A stretch of DNA of 64,000 nt from Ignavibacteriales bacterium (GTDB lineage Bacteria > Bacteroidota > Ignavibacteria > Tepidaquicellales > Tepidaquicellaceae): positions 372,001 to 436,000 of the forward strand of contig JACKAC010000001.1 in the NCBI GenBank assembly GCA_020635255.1, written 5' to 3'. How positions within the stretch are numbered: the stretch's first letter is position 1; the number at the start of each line of letters is the position of its first letter. The position numbers and the translations under genes were made by a program. The notes under the pieces are model-generated. The model made no database searches. It worked only from the letters and a program-made list of their open reading frames with translations, and was not told where the DNA came from. Of this stretch, positions 53,175 through 63,012 are shown in pieces.

Positions 53175-54008
53175 ATGAACGTAAATTTATTTTTATCTAA
53201 CAATCTGATAAGCGACGACCTGTTTTTAAAAGACAAGAACGTTGTGATCATAGATATACTACGGGCGACTTCATCGATGACGATAGCCCTGGCAAACGGA
53301 GCGAAAGAGATCATTCCGACAGATACCGCATCGACCGCAGCAAGGATAGCAAAGGGCAGAGGAAATTCGCTTCTTTGCGGGGAGAGAGATGGCAAGATAG
53401 TAGAGGGTTTTAATCTTGGTAATTCACCATTCGAGTTCACGGAAGATGCTATTAAAGATAAGATACTGGTCTGGAGCACAACGAACGGCTCGGTTTCAAT
53501 TGTGAAGGCAAAACACGCCAAGACTGCTGTTCTAGCGAGTTTTTTAAATATCTCAGCAGTCGTGGATTATGTTTCCAAGCTCGATGGGGATCTATACGTT
53601 GTATGCTCCGGTAAACTGTCGGATGTGTGTATAGAAGATGTTGTCTGTGCAGGATTACTATTGATGAAGCTGGGAAAAGCACTTGGCAGAGAGCTCGAAG
53701 GTATAGACGATCCGGAACAGATAGCGATAGACCTATGTAAATTTTATTTCGCCTCGTCGGGAAGAGTGTCAAGTAAAGCTGTTGAAGAGATGCTTCAGAT
53801 CACAGAGCACGGGAAATATCTTTCTTCGCTTGGATTCGGACATGATCTTGAGGTGTGTTCTAAGATAGATTCGCTTCCATTCGTACCATTATTCAGAAAC
53901 GGTGTAATCAAGCTGAAAGAAGTGATCGAATCGGAAGATTCAGCTAAAACGAAGCTAAAAAAAGTGAATCTTATAAAAGATGAAAAAGATAGTGTAAAAA
54001 AGGCTTAG
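53175..54008 (+). CDS. comB: 2-phosphosulfolactate phosphatase-like protein
   Basis: A 277-residue protein of the ComB family. It has IDILRATSSMTIALANGA near the N-terminus, GFNLGNSPFEF and WSTTNGSVSIVKA in the middle, and SGKLSDVCIEDVVCAGLLL. In methanogens ComB makes sulfolactate for coenzyme M; bacterial members are common and may have other phosphatase roles. No other sulfolactate or coenzyme M genes are nearby, so the substrate is open. It lies 35 bases before ftsK. Confidence 0.85.
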   Translation: MNVNLFLSNNLISDDLFLKDKNVVIIDILRATSSMTIALANGAKEIIPTDTASTAARIAKGRGNSLLCGERDGKIVEGFNLGNSPFEFTEDAIKDKILVWSTTNGSVSIVKAKHAKTAVLASFLNISAVVDYVSKLDGDLYVVCSGKLSDVCIEDVVCAGLLLMKLGKALGRELEGIDDPEQIAIDLCKFYFASSGRVSSKAVEEMLQITEHGKYLSSLGFGHDLEVCSKIDSLPFVPLFRNGVIKLKEVIESEDSAKTKLKKVNLIKDEKDSVKKA

Positions 54009-54042
54009 ATATTGTATTTTTATAGTAGTGTGAATATTAAAT

Positions 54043-56550
54043 ATGGCAAAATCCAGCAGTAAACGGAGTACAGGAAAGTCATACGGTTCTAATAAAAAAG
54101 GTACTCCTACAGAAGATTTCAGTATATCCGAAGACGCAAAGAAGCAGATCTTTGGATTCCTTCTCTCCCTCGCAGGGATATTAGTCTTCCTTTCTGTAAT
54201 TTCATATTCAGTAAAAGACCAGGCAGCACTCGAGCGATTCAGTTTCTTCGAAATGTTCAGGAAAGAGACCTATGGTGCGGAGATATATAACTGGCTCGGG
54301 GCTGCGGGAGCGATTGTTTCGGAATTATTGGTGAGCAAGTTATTCGGATATTTTTCTGCGGCAATCCCAATATTAATAGCACTTTATGGAGGACTGCTTT
54401 TGTTTAAGAAGAAATTCCCTCGCATAATCCAGTTCTCGATCTATTTCTTATTACTGATGGTCGTGACTGCATCGTGCGCAGGACTTTTGAAAATATTCAT
54501 GGGCAGTGACACCATTCCTTCGCGTTACAGCGGGGCGACCGGGGATTACATTTCGACGGTACTATATCAAACGCTCGGTAGTGTAGGCGCTTCGGTGCTG
54601 TTATTTATGGCGCTGGTGCTTAATGTAATGCTGGTTATAGACGGCAACCTTCCTAAGAGTATGGACAGGGTGAGCAGGATGTTCAGCTGGATATTCGCTA
54701 AGCTGAAAGGATTGAGAAAACCGAAAGAGGAAACGGACGAAGCAGACGAGACCGCGCTCGAAGAGGAAATAGAACTAAGCCCCGTAGAGCAGGAGAAGGA
54801 AAAGATTCGCAGAAGCAAACTTGGCAAAGAAGATGTGGAAGAGGAGGTCAAAGAGGAGCCGATAAAGGAAACTCTTATTAACCGTCCGAAGAATGAAGTA
54901 CACGTGGAAGAAGAGGAAGATGATCTGCTAACGGGAACAGGGAGCGGAATTGGAAACAAGCTGACTGACCTCAAGCCAAAGGATGAACTTTCCGAGACAG
55001 AGATAAACCCTGAAAACTATAATGAAGCCGAGGGATCGGGAAGCGACGAGGATGATTACGAAGAGGAAACACTGGATGATTATGAGACGCCGGTATTGAG
55101 CCTGCTGGATGAATCGGAAGATGACGGCGACGTTATTACGGATGAAGAGCTGACTCTAAACGGGAAGCTGTTGCAGGAGAAGCTGTTGAAGTTCGGTATA
55201 GAGATAGAGAAGGTGTTTGCAACACCGGGACCGGTTGTTACATTGTATGAGTTGATCCCGGCACCGCACATAAAACTTTCTAAGATAGAATCTCTCCAGG
55301 ATGACATAGCACTTGCAATGAAGGCAAAGGGTATCCGGATGATAATTCCAATTCCCGGTAAAGGAACTGTGGGCGTAGAAATACCGAACAGTGTTGCTCA
55401 GATGGTAAGGGTAAAGGACGTGCTGGCATCGAAGAAATACAGAGAGACGGATAAACTTCTCCCGATAGCATTTGGAAAGACTATAGAGGGTGAAGTTTTC
55501 GTTGGAGATCTCGCGAAAATGCCCCACGTATTGATAGCGGGTGCGACGGGTTCCGGTAAGAGTGTCGGTATTAATACTCTTATTGCAAGTCTCCTTTATA
55601 AGAAGCATCCGTCAGATCTCAAGTTTGTAATGGTAGATCCTAAGAAGATAGAGCTGAGTTTGTATACAAAGCTAAAGAAACATTTCCTTGCAACGTCATC
55701 TGACATAAACGAGAGTATAGTAACCAGCCCGTCGAATGCGGTGTCTATTTTGAAGAGTGTAGAGATGGAAATGGAGCAGAGGTACGACAAGCTTGCAAAT
55801 GCAGGTGTAAGGAACATTGAGGCTTATAACAAAAAGTATGAAGCGGGCGAGCTAAGGAATAACGACGTGCTGCGACACAGGAAGATGCCTTATATAGTGG
55901 TCGTAATAGATGAGCTGGCTGACCTGATGATAACGGCGAAGAGGGATATAGAAGACCCGATCGCCAGGATAGCGCAAATGGCAAGAGCTGTGGGTATTCA
56001 CCTTGTGGTTGCTACGCAAAGACCGTCGGTCGATGTGATCACAGGTGTGATAAAAGCAAACTTTCCTGTAAGGATTGCATACCAGGTAGCATCGAAGATA
56101 GATTCCCGTACTATAATAGATATGGGCGGTGCGGATAAACTCTTAAGGAATGGTGACATGCTCTACCTTTCATCTAATTCACCCAAGCCGATAAGGATAC
56201 AGAACGCGTATATTTCCACGGAAGAGTGTGAAAAGGTAGTGGAGTTCATCGGGGAACAGCAGGGCTTTTCCAGGTCATACCTGCTTCCATCGATAATAGA
56301 ACGCAGATCCCATTCGACGAGCGGAATGGAGGACCAGGACGAGCTATTCGAAGAGGCGGCGAGGCTTGTGCTTAAACTGCAGGTATGCTCAACATCAACA
56401 CTCCAGAGGAGGTTAAAACTCGGATACGCGAGAGCGGCTAGAATAGTCGATCAGATGGAAGATGCCGGAATAGTCGGTCCGAACCAGGGTGCTAAAGGGC
56501 GCGAGATAATGATCACCGAAGACGAGCTGGAAGAGATCCTTCACAGCTAA
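54043..56550 (+). CDS. ftsK: FtsK/SpoIIIE family DNA translocase
   Basis: An 835-residue septal DNA pump. Four N-terminal membrane helices (about 40-200) are followed by an acidic linker (about 225-360) and the ATPase motor, with Walker A AGATGSGKSVGIN (about 502-515) and Walker B VVVIDELADLM. A C-terminal gamma winged helix (STLQRRLKLGYARAARIVDQM) reads orienting sequences. It moves chromosome ends out of the closing septum and activates dimer resolution. Confidence 0.95.
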   Translation: MAKSSSKRSTGKSYGSNKKGTPTEDFSISEDAKKQIFGFLLSLAGILVFLSVISYSVKDQAALERFSFFEMFRKETYGAEIYNWLGAAGAIVSELLVSKLFGYFSAAIPILIALYGGLLLFKKKFPRIIQFSIYFLLLMVVTASCAGLLKIFMGSDTIPSRYSGATGDYISTVLYQTLGSVGASVLLFMALVLNVMLVIDGNLPKSMDRVSRMFSWIFAKLKGLRKPKEETDEADETALEEEIELSPVEQEKEKIRRSKLGKEDVEEEVKEEPIKETLINRPKNEVHVEEEEDDLLTGTGSGIGNKLTDLKPKDELSETEINPENYNEAEGSGSDEDDYEEETLDDYETPVLSLLDESEDDGDVITDEELTLNGKLLQEKLLKFGIEIEKVFATPGPVVTLYELIPAPHIKLSKIESLQDDIALAMKAKGIRMIIPIPGKGTVGVEIPNSVAQMVRVKDVLASKKYRETDKLLPIAFGKTIEGEVFVGDLAKMPHVLIAGATGSGKSVGINTLIASLLYKKHPSDLKFVMVDPKKIELSLYTKLKKHFLATSSDINESIVTSPSNAVSILKSVEMEMEQRYDKLANAGVRNIEAYNKKYEAGELRNNDVLRHRKMPYIVVVIDELADLMITAKRDIEDPIARIAQMARAVGIHLVVATQRPSVDVITGVIKANFPVRIAYQVASKIDSRTIIDMGGADKLLRNGDMLYLSSNSPKPIRIQNAYISTEECEKVVEFIGEQQGFSRSYLLPSIIERRSHSTSGMEDQDELFEEAARLVLKLQVCSTSTLQRRLKLGYARAARIVDQMEDAGIVGPNQGAKGREIMITEDELEEILHS

Positions 56551-56588
56551 CTTCTAATACCACTTCCCAACAATAATATTTATAAAAA

Positions 56589-57770
56589 ATGGCGAGACCA
56601 CAAGTCTGGAGAAAGCCTGTATTAAATACGGCTGAAGATGAGCACAGAGACAGAAGAGTAACCTGGATAGAGTTATTTTTCGATCTATTCTTTGTGGTGA
56701 CAGTGGGGCAACTGGCTCATTATTTAGCGCTGAAAATGAACTGGACAGGGCTTTTCGAGTACTTATTGTTGTTTGTACCGGTCTGGTGGGTATGGATTGG
56801 CTATACGGTGTACAATGAAAGATTCGAGTCGGGCGGTGCGGAGAACAGGATTTTTGCGTTCCTAATTATGATACCTTCTGCGGGGCTGGCGGTATTCGTG
56901 CATGGAGCATTCAATGATACTTACACGGGTTTTGCGTTATCATATGCCATAGCCCGGGCTGTAATTACATTCCTCTGGATAAGGGGAGCATATTACAATA
57001 AACCGGCGAGGTCTATCGGAGTTATATACGGATCGGGATTCATTACTTCTATTATACTGGTCGTCATTTCGGTTTTCATGGATGTTCCTTACAGGTACTG
57101 GATGTTTGGAACCGCGTTATTCATCGATCTGGCGACACCACTCACAACAGTCGAGCTCACTTCTTATTTACCACGGTTCAGTACGTCAAAGCTTCCGGAA
57201 AGGTTTGGTTTGTTTACATTAATTGTTCTGGGTGAATCCATTGTAGGGGTGCTTGGGACCGTTGCGGGGGAGCATCATATCACCGGCAAAATTATATTAA
57301 CTAGTATAGCAGGAATTGCGATCTCCTTTTGTATGTGGTGGATATATTTTTATTATATAGGGAGACGCCCTTTTGCGAACAAAACTTATCTAACATTTGT
57401 CTGGGCATATCTGCACATGCCACTTGTTATGGCTATTGCAATGAGCGGCGCTTGTCTATCAAATGTGATAAATCAAAGTAATGAAAAGATAGTCGACCCG
57501 AATGTCAGAATTCTGATGTGCTTTTCAGTATTTGCTGTATTATTATTCGCATCGTGTATCGAATTAACCCTTCGGCGGGACAAAAATGAGCCGACTCATG
57601 TTGTAAAGAGCACTTTCTTGAAAGTCATCACCGGGATCTTGATCTTTTTTGTAGGATTAGTTGGGACATCATTTTCTTCAATAGAATTACTATTATCAAT
57701 AATCGTTCTGCTTGTTGCTAATATGGCATATGGATTTTTCTCATATTACGGACACGAAGTGGAAAATTAA
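56589..57770 (+). CDS. Low temperature requirement protein A (LtrA) family membrane protein
   Basis: A 393-residue multi-spanning protein with about ten to twelve hydrophobic helices. The family signature is near the start (WIELFFDLFFVVTVGQLAHY), followed by APLTTVELTSYL-like (ATPLTTVELTSYLPRF) and FTLIVLGESIVG. The molecular role of LtrA proteins is not known. It follows ftsK by 38 bases; a shared transcript is possible. Confidence 0.85.
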   Translation: MARPQVWRKPVLNTAEDEHRDRRVTWIELFFDLFFVVTVGQLAHYLALKMNWTGLFEYLLLFVPVWWVWIGYTVYNERFESGGAENRIFAFLIMIPSAGLAVFVHGAFNDTYTGFALSYAIARAVITFLWIRGAYYNKPARSIGVIYGSGFITSIILVVISVFMDVPYRYWMFGTALFIDLATPLTTVELTSYLPRFSTSKLPERFGLFTLIVLGESIVGVLGTVAGEHHITGKIILTSIAGIAISFCMWWIYFYYIGRRPFANKTYLTFVWAYLHMPLVMAIAMSGACLSNVINQSNEKIVDPNVRILMCFSVFAVLLFASCIELTLRRDKNEPTHVVKSTFLKVITGILIFFVGLVGTSFSSIELLLSIIVLLVANMAYGFFSYYGHEVEN

Positions 57771-57817
57771 GCATTTCCGTTTTAATAATTGGACTAAACT
57801 TTAATTAAAAAAACACG

Positions 57818-57825
57818 TATCTTTG
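57818..57825 (+). promoter_or_regulatory. Possible -7 box for the S9 peptidase gene
   Basis: TATCTTTG matches TAnnTTTG and sits 34 bases before the ATG at 57860. A TTG lies upstream at 57789, but the spacing of 26 is larger than the 20 seen elsewhere. Confidence 0.4.
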
Positions 57826-57859
57826 TAAAATCCCAATTTATTTAAAGTAATAATAAACA

Positions 57860-59695
57860 ATGTCTGACAAGAAGAAAACAGGTGCTAAGGTTAAAAGATA
57901 CCCGGTTGAGCAATTCTTTTCGATAAGATCTATTACTGGTTTTACACTATCTCCGGACCAAAAAAAGATATATTACATTTCAAATACTACGGGACTACCC
58001 CAGATATGGAGTGTACCTATCGAAGGCGGGTGGGCTGACCAGATCTCACTATGGAATGATGCAATTAAAGGCGTAGTTCACTATCCAAAGGAAGACAGGC
58101 TTATATTTATCAGCGATGAGAACGGAAACGAGCAAACCCAGATATACAGCATGCCTGATACAGGCGGTGAAGTGGTATATGAGTCAAAGGGATTCGAGGA
58201 TTCCCAGACGTCGATAGTTTGCTTCAATAAAAAGGGCGATAAATTCCTCTTTTGTTCAAATAAAAAGCTTCCGCATAATTTCGAAACTTATGCAAAGGAT
58301 ACCAAAACAGGTAAGAACAAGCTTATATATTCATTCGAGGACAGGTATCCAACCGTAGCAGAGGCATGGAGCGGTAATGAAAAGTATATTGCGTTCGCGA
58401 GATTCTACGGCAATATCAACCAGGATATAATCTTGTATGATACCGAGAATAAGAAACTGAAATTTGCGACAGAGCATGACCCTGCGGAAACGATATTTAA
58501 CTCCAACATAGAATTCGATAAGAATTCAAAGGGATTCTATTACATATCGGATGAAGGAAGAGAGTTCAAGGGATTAAAATACTATGACATAAAGAAGGAT
58601 AAGTCTGAGTGGTTTCTTAAAGAGAACTGGGACATAACCGAATATAAGTTCTCTAAAGATTACAAATACCTCGTATATACAGTAAACAGATACGGCAGTA
58701 ACACTCCGAAGCTGATGAACATGGATACAGGCAAGGTTGTAAAACTAAAACTGCCCAAAGGTAATTATTCATCGCTTAAGTTTACAAAGGATAATAAGAA
58801 CCTGGTCTTTATCTGTGATAACCCGCTAAACCCGGCTGATATTTATATCTATAATTTTAAGACGCATAAGAATAAGCAGATAACATTTTCTCTTGTCGGC
58901 GGAATCGATAAGAGCGCATACACAAAACCGAAGGATATCTTTTATAAAAGCTTCGACGGGCTTAAGATACACGGACTGCTTTATGTACCAAAGGGTTTGA
59001 AGAAGGACGGTACAAACCCGGCTATAGTGTGGCCTCACGGCGGACCGGAGTGGCAGGAGATGCATAATTTCAGCAGGTATCTGCAGGTGCTCTCAAATGC
59101 AGGTTTTATAATAATCGCGCCGAATTTCAGAGGAAGTGTAGGATACGGAAAGTCCTTCCAGCAGATGATATATAAAGACTGGGGCGGGGCTGAATTTAAG
59201 GATGTGGTAGCCAGTGTAGACTATCTCAAGAATACAGGCTATGTGGACCCCAAAAAGATCGCTGTTGTAGGCGGAAGTTTTGGCGGGTTTATGTGTCTCA
59301 CATGTATTACAAAGGCACCCGAACTATGGAAATGCGCAGTAGATGTATTCGGACCGTCGAATATGTTCACTTTCCTGAACTCGATCCCCGAGCACTGGAA
59401 GGATGCAACGTCCAGGCTGATAGGAGACGCAGAAAAAGACAAAGAATTATTATATGAAAGATCGCCAATAAACTTCGTCGATAATATAAAATGTCCTCTA
59501 ATGGTGATCCAGGGAAGGCACGACCCAAGAGTGGTAGTAGATGAATCGGAACAGATAGTAAATAAACTGAAACAACAGGATAAGCCGGTTGAATATATTA
59601 TATTGGAAGATGAAGGGCACGGATTTTCGAGAGTAAAAAATACTATTGATGTTTTCAAAAAGAAAATAGAGTTTTTAGAAAAACACTTAAGATAA
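57860..59695 (+). CDS. S9 family serine peptidase (prolyl oligopeptidase type)
   Basis: A 611-residue peptidase. The N-terminal beta-propeller (to about 350) uses blade motifs such as SPDQKKIYYISN. It is followed by an alpha/beta hydrolase with the catalytic triad Ser473 (GGSFGGF), Asp555 (GRHDPRV) and His587 (GHGFSR). No signal peptide is visible, so it is cytosolic or exported by another route. It cleaves small peptides, often after proline or as a dipeptidyl/acyl-aminoacyl peptidase; which cannot be told. It precedes the SPOR lipoprotein by 14 bases. Confidence 0.9.
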   Translation: MSDKKKTGAKVKRYPVEQFFSIRSITGFTLSPDQKKIYYISNTTGLPQIWSVPIEGGWADQISLWNDAIKGVVHYPKEDRLIFISDENGNEQTQIYSMPDTGGEVVYESKGFEDSQTSIVCFNKKGDKFLFCSNKKLPHNFETYAKDTKTGKNKLIYSFEDRYPTVAEAWSGNEKYIAFARFYGNINQDIILYDTENKKLKFATEHDPAETIFNSNIEFDKNSKGFYYISDEGREFKGLKYYDIKKDKSEWFLKENWDITEYKFSKDYKYLVYTVNRYGSNTPKLMNMDTGKVVKLKLPKGNYSSLKFTKDNKNLVFICDNPLNPADIYIYNFKTHKNKQITFSLVGGIDKSAYTKPKDIFYKSFDGLKIHGLLYVPKGLKKDGTNPAIVWPHGGPEWQEMHNFSRYLQVLSNAGFIIIAPNFRGSVGYGKSFQQMIYKDWGGAEFKDVVASVDYLKNTGYVDPKKIAVVGGSFGGFMCLTCITKAPELWKCAVDVFGPSNMFTFLNSIPEHWKDATSRLIGDAEKDKELLYERSPINFVDNIKCPLMVIQGRHDPRVVVDESEQIVNKLKQQDKPVEYIILEDEGHGFSRVKNTIDVFKKKIEFLEKHLR

Positions 59696-59709
59696 ACTAA
59701 AATATTCTC

Positions 59710-60108
59710 ATGAAAAAATTCAGAGTATTTTATCTTTTATGTGTTACGGTTTTGATAGCACTCGCCTCTCACTCATGCGCGTCATTTGATGATGACTGCT
59801 GTGAGGAGGATGTTATAATTCCACCGGACACTGTAAAACTTCCTCCGGTCGTGATAGATGAAAACAAGGTGCCTTACAGGGTTACTATACAGCTTGGGGC
59901 TTTCAGGAATAAGGAATATGCCGATGAGTTTTATCAGAAGGCAAAGGCAAGCTTAGGCGGAGACGTTACTTTAAGGCTGGATAACCTGGACGGACTATAT
60001 AAGATCGAAATTGGGGATTACGGCGATGTTCAGACAGCCAATAGCAGTCTGAATGGAATACAATCACGGGGTTACCCGGATGCATTTGTGCATACAATAC
60101 CCAGATAG
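59710..60108 (+). CDS. SPOR-domain lipoprotein
   Basis: A 132-residue lipoprotein with signal and Cys23 (ASHSCASF), an acidic cysteine-rich linker (DDDCCEED) and a SPOR domain at about 52-130 (YRVTIQLGAFRNKEYADEF to the end). SPOR domains bind denuded peptidoglycan at division sites. It is probably an outer-membrane-anchored peptidoglycan binder. It lies between the peptidase and carA on the same strand. Confidence 0.82.
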   Translation: MKKFRVFYLLCVTVLIALASHSCASFDDDCCEEDVIIPPDTVKLPPVVIDENKVPYRVTIQLGAFRNKEYADEFYQKAKASLGGDVTLRLDNLDGLYKIEIGDYGDVQTANSSLNGIQSRGYPDAFVHTIPR

Positions 60109-60141
60109 TTTTAAATGAATCAATAATACTTAGAGAGTAAA

Positions 60142-61236
60142 TTGAGCAAAGGCAAACTGGTTCTCGAAAACGGTACAATACTTGAGGGTGAGTTGTTTGG
60201 TTATAAAGGTGTAGCAAAGGGAGAAGTAGTTTTTAATACCGCATTGTGCGGATACCAGGAAATACTGACCGACCCTTCCTATTACGGTCAGATCATAATA
60301 ATGACATATCCATTGATCGGTAATTATGGCACTAACAACCGTGATACCGAATCATCAAAAGTCCAAGCGGCTGGTTTTGTTGTGGGAAGCTACGAGGATG
60401 AGTGGAGCAACGCAGATGGAAAAGCCTCACTGGACGAATATCTCAAGAAAAATAAAATAACGGCTATTACCGGTGTTGATACCAGAGCGCTGACTAAGAT
60501 AGTGCGTTCCGAAGGAGCAATGCGGGGTATAATCACCGGTGAGAGAGCCGGCGAGGAAACGCTTCTAGAGAAAGTACGTGAGATCCCGCCGATGTCCGGG
60601 CAGGATATGGTGAAGTATGTTACATCCAAGGAAGCCTATGAATTAAAGTCATCTAATCCGAAATACAGGGTAGCAGTATATGATTTTGGAATAAAGGAGA
60701 ATATATTAAGAGAGTTTTTGCAATTTGATACTGAGCTGAAAGTTTTCCCGGCAAAGACTGATTATCAGGAGATACTCGATTATAAGCCGGATGGTATATT
60801 TCTTTCTAATGGTCCGGGAGATCCCGACGCGGTTAAATACGGAATAGAGAATACAAAAGCACTTGTACCGACAGGTGTCCCGATCTTCGGAATATGCCTT
60901 GGGCATCAGCTAACTGCTCTTGCACTCGGCGCAAAAACATATAAGCTGAAATTCGGGCACAGGGGAGCAAATCACCCGGTAAAAAATAAGTTGTTCAATA
61001 AGATAGAGATAACATCGCAAAACCACGGATTCGCAGTCGATGTAAGCACGATCGATCCGGAGACCACGGAAATAACTCACACTAATCTATATGATATGAC
61101 TAACGAGGGAATCAGGCATAAGAAATACCCCGTGATGTCGGTACAGTATCACCCTGAATCTTCGCCCGGTCCGAATGACAGTAAATATCTTTTTACTGAA
61201 TTTATGAAGATCATAGAAAAATATAAAAAGAATTAA
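60142..61236 (+). CDS. carA: Carbamoyl-phosphate synthase small subunit
   Basis: Glutamine amidotransferase subunit of carbamoyl-phosphate synthase, 364 residues. It supplies ammonia for arginine and pyrimidine synthesis. An N-terminal CPSase domain (LVLENGTILEGELFGY) is followed by a class I GATase with the nucleophile Cys252 in FGICLGHQL and the His-Glu pair in QYHPESSPGP. The start is TTG 60142; the upstream ATG 60115 hits a stop. The large subunit carB is not in this window. Confidence 0.95.
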   Translation: MSKGKLVLENGTILEGELFGYKGVAKGEVVFNTALCGYQEILTDPSYYGQIIIMTYPLIGNYGTNNRDTESSKVQAAGFVVGSYEDEWSNADGKASLDEYLKKNKITAITGVDTRALTKIVRSEGAMRGIITGERAGEETLLEKVREIPPMSGQDMVKYVTSKEAYELKSSNPKYRVAVYDFGIKENILREFLQFDTELKVFPAKTDYQEILDYKPDGIFLSNGPGDPDAVKYGIENTKALVPTGVPIFGICLGHQLTALALGAKTYKLKFGHRGANHPVKNKLFNKIEITSQNHGFAVDVSTIDPETTEITHTNLYDMTNEGIRHKKYPVMSVQYHPESSPGPNDSKYLFTEFMKIIEKYKKN

Positions 61237-61249
61237 TCTACACAAATTT

Positions 61250-62134
61250 ATGCAGGAAAAGCTGATAGACGGTAAACTGATCTCAACACAGATAAAGGAA
61301 GAAATAAAAGCTGAAACGGAAAAGTTAAAATCGGAGCGAGGCATAACGCCGGGGCTTGCGTTTGTGCTGGTAGGAGAAGATCCGGCTTCAGTAGTATATG
61401 TGAGGAGCAAAGGCAAAGCGTGTGAAGAGCTCGGTTTTCATTCAGTTACTAACAAGCTTCCTGTGGAGACGACTGAGGAAGAATTACTTGCTTTAATTGA
61501 TAAACACAATCACGACGATTCCATTCACGGTATACTGGTACAACTTCCTCTTCCAAAACATATCGATGAAGAAAAAGTTATAGAGGCCATAAACTACAAA
61601 AAAGACGTGGACGGATTTCATCCTCAGAATATAGGGAGAATGGCGATTGGAACAAACGCGTTCATTTCATGTACACCATACGGTATCACCGAGCTACTTA
61701 GCAGGAGCGGTGTGGATACTAAAGGAAAGGACGTAGTTGTAATCGGCAGAAGCAACATTGTCGGTAAGCCCGTTGCGAATCTTTTGCTTAGAAAAGAATT
61801 CAACTCGACCGTAACCGTGTGCCACAGCGCGACGAAAGACCTTAAAGCGCACGCTAAAAATGCGGATATATTGATAGCGGCTATCGGACGCGCTAATTTT
61901 GTAACCGCCGACATGATAAAGGAAGGAGTAGTTATTATCGATGTAGGTATCAACCGTGTGGAAGACAGTTCAAAGAAATCCGGATATCGGCTGGTTGGCG
62001 ACGTGGACTTTGATGCATGTCTGCCTATTTGCAGTAAGATAACCCCGGTACCGGGAGGAGTAGGACCGATGACGATCGCGATGTTGATGAAAAATACTCT
62101 CGAATCCGCAAAAGGAACTATATATCCCTCATAA
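61250..62134 (+). CDS. folD: Bifunctional methylenetetrahydrofolate dehydrogenase/cyclohydrolase FolD
   Basis: Cytosolic folate enzyme of 294 residues. Visible are YVRSKGKACEELG with the catalytic Lys-Tyr context, QLPLPKHIDEEKVIEAINY, the NADP loop VVIGRSNIVGKPVANLLL and the C-terminal PVPGGVGPMTIAMLM. It links one-carbon units to purine and formyl-tRNA synthesis and fits beside gcvT's folate role in the same window. It follows carA by 13 bases. Confidence 0.95.
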   Translation: MQEKLIDGKLISTQIKEEIKAETEKLKSERGITPGLAFVLVGEDPASVVYVRSKGKACEELGFHSVTNKLPVETTEEELLALIDKHNHDDSIHGILVQLPLPKHIDEEKVIEAINYKKDVDGFHPQNIGRMAIGTNAFISCTPYGITELLSRSGVDTKGKDVVVIGRSNIVGKPVANLLLRKEFNSTVTVCHSATKDLKAHAKNADILIAAIGRANFVTADMIKEGVVIIDVGINRVEDSSKKSGYRLVGDVDFDACLPICSKITPVPGGVGPMTIAMLMKNTLESAKGTIYPS

Positions 62135-62148
62135 AAAAAACCTCCCAT

Positions 62149-63000
62149 ATGAGTTATTTCGAAATAGAAATAAAATCACCGCGGGAAAACTTTGAAGGAA
62201 TAAACAGCATTTTATATATTTTTGGGATACAGAGCATCCTCGAAGAGGAAAGTTCATTGAAATTCTATATGCCAAAGGAGGACTGGGGACTGATAGAGAA
62301 TCTCCATGAGGAGCTCGTGAAGAAGAGGCTTATCAAGAAGGGGGATTTTAAGGTAAGCAGGTTCGAGGATAAGGATTGGAATGATGAATGGGAGAAATCG
62401 ATCAAGCCGGTTTACATAGATGACCGGATAGTGATCCACTCTTCATTTAATAAACATGAAGTAACAGACCCTGAAGGGAAGATACTCATCGAGATAGACC
62501 CTAAGATGTCATTTGGTACAGGACATAATTCGACGACCCAGCTAATGCTGGAGATGATGAGCAGGTATATGAGCGGGAACGAAAAGACAATGCTCGATTA
62601 TGGCTGCGGTACGGCGATCCTTTCTATAGCGGGAATAAAACTCGGCTTAAGCAAAGCTATTGCGATAGACATTGATCCTGAAGCAATGGAAAATTCAAAG
62701 GAGTATGTGAAAATAAACGGAGTGGAAGAGAAGGTGTCTTTCCAGGAGTGTAATATAACGGAAGTAAAGGAAGGGAATTTCGATATTATTTGCGCTAATA
62801 TTATTAGAAGTGTAATAGAAGATAATATCCTGTCAATAAAAGAGAAGCTTGCCCCGGAAGGTAAGCTCTTTATTTCCGGAGTTCTGCTTGGTGAAGAAAA
62901 ATCCATTACAGGGACATTGATAAATGGCGGGTTTAAGATAAAAAAGATACTGCACCAGGACGAATGGCTGGGAATTTTTGCAACACATACAACAAATTAA
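62149..63000 (+). CDS. prmA: Ribosomal protein L11 methyltransferase
   Basis: SAM-dependent methyltransferase of 283 residues. An N-terminal substrate-recognition domain (1-90, including WNDEWEKSIKPVYI) is followed by MSFGTGHNSTTQLML and the SAM motif DYGCGTAILSI, then IDIDPEAMENSKEYVKIN and the CANIIRSVI segment. It trimethylates L11. It follows folD by 14 bases in a run of forward genes. Confidence 0.93.
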   Translation: MSYFEIEIKSPRENFEGINSILYIFGIQSILEEESSLKFYMPKEDWGLIENLHEELVKKRLIKKGDFKVSRFEDKDWNDEWEKSIKPVYIDDRIVIHSSFNKHEVTDPEGKILIEIDPKMSFGTGHNSTTQLMLEMMSRYMSGNEKTMLDYGCGTAILSIAGIKLGLSKAIAIDIDPEAMENSKEYVKINGVEEKVSFQECNITEVKEGNFDIICANIIRSVIEDNILSIKEKLAPEGKLFISGVLLGEEKSITGTLINGGFKIKKILHQDEWLGIFATHTTN

Positions 63001-63012
63001 AATATATATAAT

